Positions 62,637 through 64,000 of a stretch of 64,000 nucleotides of DNA are shown here, piece by piece (position 1 is the first letter of the stretch; each line of letters opens with the position of its first letter). The DNA lies in contig NZ_AP029019.1 of assembly GCF_037101375.1 (NCBI RefSeq), positions 3,205,001 to 3,269,000 on the forward strand. Reading direction: 5' to 3'. A program made the position numbers and the translations under genes. The stretch comes from Acidovorax sp. DW039. GTDB lineage: Bacteria; Pseudomonadota; Gammaproteobacteria; Burkholderiales; Burkholderiaceae_C. The notes beneath the pieces are model-generated. The model ran no database searches. It worked only from the letters and a program-made list of their open reading frames with translations, and was not told the DNA's origin.

Positions 62637-63611
62637 TCAGCCTGCGGCGTGCGTACTTTCCAAAATCTGTTGAATCTCCAGAGGGCTCAGGAGCCGGTCA
62701 GGCACCAGTTCCCCACCCACGGTGTGGCCAACACCCAGCAGTGCGCGCGGCTTGTCGCCAAACACCGCCACCGCAGCCGCATCAGGCCAGGGGCCTCGTC
62801 GCCGCATGCCCGAAAGGAATCGGCCTGCATTGTCGCTGTCGAGCGTGACAGTCGTATGCCCTGCAAGCAAGGACTGCACCGGCTCCAGGCAGCGCATGCG
62901 CTCCGCCTCTTCCATGGCCTCCAGCTGCGCCAAAGTCACGCAGCGCTCCACGCCCAGGCCTCCGGTGTCGATACGCCGCAAAAACACCAGATGGGCTCCA
63001 GGTCCGAGCGCCGCGCCCACATCCTCACCCAGGGTACGGATGTAGGTTCCCTTGCTGCAGGTCACTATCATTCTGATAGCTGCCTGCGCTTGATCCGTCT
63101 GCTCCAGGGTCAATTTCAGTGCATGAATGACCACGTCACGCGCAGGTCGCTCCACCTCGATCCCAGCGCGTGCATATTCGTACAGCGCTTTGCCATCTTT
63201 CTTGAGGGCACTGTGCATGGGCGGCACCTGGCGGATAGGCCCGGTGAACTGCTGTTGCACCTGGGCAATGCGCTCCTGCGTCAGAGCCGCCAGATCCACA
63301 GGCCGCCGCTGCAGCACCTCGCCTTCCGCATCACCGGTGGACGTGGTCACCCCCAGCAATGCGACAGCTTCGTAGGTCTTGGGCGCTTCCAGCTGCAGCT
63401 GGCTGAACTTGGTCGCGGCACCAAAGCACAGGGGCAGTACGCCACTGGCCAAAGGGTCAAGGGTGCCGGTGTGCCCCGCTTTTTCAGCGCGCAACAACCA
63501 CTTCACTTTTTGCAAAGCGTCGTTGCTGGACAGGCCCAGCGGTTTGTCGAGCAACAGCACTCCGTGCACCGGGCGCCGCTGCACCCGGATGCGGGGAGCG
63601 CGTTCAGTCAT
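62637..63611 (-). CDS. truB: tRNA pseudouridine-55 synthase TruB
   Basis: 324 residues. [56 protein letters not shown] holds the catalytic Asp in [30 protein letters not shown] and [15 protein letters not shown] are the standard TruB II motifs; a C-terminal PUA-like extension is present. It makes pseudouridine 55 in tRNA T-loops. Overlaps rbfA by 4 bp. Confidence 0.97.
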   Translation of the reverse strand: MTERAPRIRVQRRPVHGVLLLDKPLGLSSNDALQKVKWLLRAEKAGHTGTLDPLASGVLPLCFGAATKFSQLQLEAPKTYEAVALLGVTTSTGDAEGEVLQRRPVDLAALTQERIAQVQQQFTGPIRQVPPMHSALKKDGKALYEYARAGIEVERPARDVVIHALKLTLEQTDQAQAAIRMIVTCSKGTYIRTLGEDVGAALGPGAHLVFLRRIDTGGLGVERCVTLAQLEAMEEAERMRCLEPVQSLLAGHTTVTLDSDNAGRFLSGMRRRGPWPDAAAVAVFGDKPRALLGVGHTVGGELVPDRLLSPLEIQQILESTHAAG

Positions 63612-63988
63612 GGTGCGTCGTCGTCTTTTGAACGGGAAGCCACGGCACGCGCAATCAGGGCGTTCATGTCAGCCGCACGTTCGGTGGTGCGGTCAAACAC
63701 GAAATGCAGCGTAGGCACGGTGTGGATGTGCAACCGCTTGAACAAGCCATTGCGCAGGAAACCCGCCGCCTGATTGAGGGCGGCCTGGGTCTCCTCTGGG
63801 TCACCCACGAGCAGGCTGAAAAACACCTTGGCGTGGGCGTAGTCAGGCGTGACCTCCACGCCCTGCAGGGTGACCATGCCCACGCGCGGATCCTTCAGTT
63901 CGCGGGCGATCAGCTCCGTCAGATCGCGCTGGATCTGATCGGCCACCTTGAAGGAACGGTTAGGGGTGGAGGACTTCTTCGCTGCCAT
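63608..63988 (-). CDS. rbfA: Ribosome-binding factor A
   Basis: 126 residues. [53 protein letters not shown] and [27 protein letters not shown] match the RbfA KH-like fold of 30S maturation. It starts at ATG 63988, close to the window edge; infB would be expected upstream, outside the window. It overlaps truB by 4 bp in the conserved rbfA-truB order. Confidence 0.96.
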   Translation of the reverse strand: MAAKKSSTPNRSFKVADQIQRDLTELIARELKDPRVGMVTLQGVEVTPDYAHAKVFFSLLVGDPEETQAALNQAAGFLRNGLFKRLHIHTVPTLHFVFDRTTERAADMNALIARAVASRSKDDDAP

Positions 63989-64000
63989 GTCGTCGCTTTT

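Noticed and set aside
60829..62673. Long plus-strand open frame antisense to typA
   Set aside because: Same artefact of high-GC codon structure; typA is unmistakable on the other strand.

Overview
The window comes from a high-GC betaproteobacterial chromosome, most likely a member of the Comamonadaceae (Acidovorax-like). The basis is the content and order of the core genes: a type B PutA beside an Lrp-type regulator, rlmD, smpB with ratA/rnfH, guaB-guaA, and an rbfA-truB-typA operon. No rRNA, tRNA or CRISPR array was recognised.

Layout. 1-7.8 kb is core: the tail of hemP, a GlcG/HbpS-type protein, small exported proteins, rlmD, and an Lrp-type regulator divergent from the bifunctional proline-catabolic enzyme putA. 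7.8-21.2 kb is an accessory metabolic and export locus. A BaeSR-like two-component pair faces a tightly overlapping operon: outer-membrane factor, ABC permease, ABC ATPase, membrane-fusion protein, HAD phosphatase, alpha/beta hydrolase, two half-size DMT proteins and a DegT-type aminotransferase. A convergent operon follows, with a class III aminotransferase, a FemAB-like acyltransferase and an arginase-fold enzyme. Together they look like an undescribed pathway that makes and exports an amine-containing small molecule or envelope modification; the product cannot be read from sequence. 21.3-25.1 kb holds a DUF6352 protein, a small conserved protein and an AT-richer beta-propeller lipoprotein.

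25.12-50.28 kb is a genomic island inserted in the 3' end of guaA. The last 17 bp of guaA are repeated exactly at the far edge (25119-25135 and 50265-50281). An integrase-like gene sits next to guaA, and TACCGTC motifs spaced 12 bp apart occur just inside both ends, as expected for integrase arm sites. The island carries an exported hydrolase plus lipoprotein with a divergent XRE regulator; an operon with a small element-borne protein, a C39-like cysteine peptidase and a protein resembling the FtsZ C-terminal domain; a possible truncated AAA ATPase; an SF1 helicase + DUF2290 pair; a three-gene restriction-modification cassette (adenine methyltransferase, DEAD/DEAH helicase, GIY-YIG nuclease); a second tyrosine recombinase; a Ser/Thr kinase next to an unrecognised protein and a nuclease-like protein; a Phd/PIN toxin-antitoxin pair; and a replication-initiator-like protein beside repeat-rich non-coding DNA. 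The guaA-proximal integrase is chimeric: its catalytic C-terminal half has been replaced by a segment resembling the C-terminus of DUF927 proteins, so the island may be locked in place.

50.3-64 kb returns to core: guaA, a second Phd/PIN pair with an operator array, guaB, a DUF4124 protein, rnfH, ratA, smpB, a radical SAM/SPASM protein preceded by a possible 32-residue ORF, a 3-hydroxyisobutyryl-CoA hydrolase coupled to a DMT exporter, then typA, truB and rbfA.
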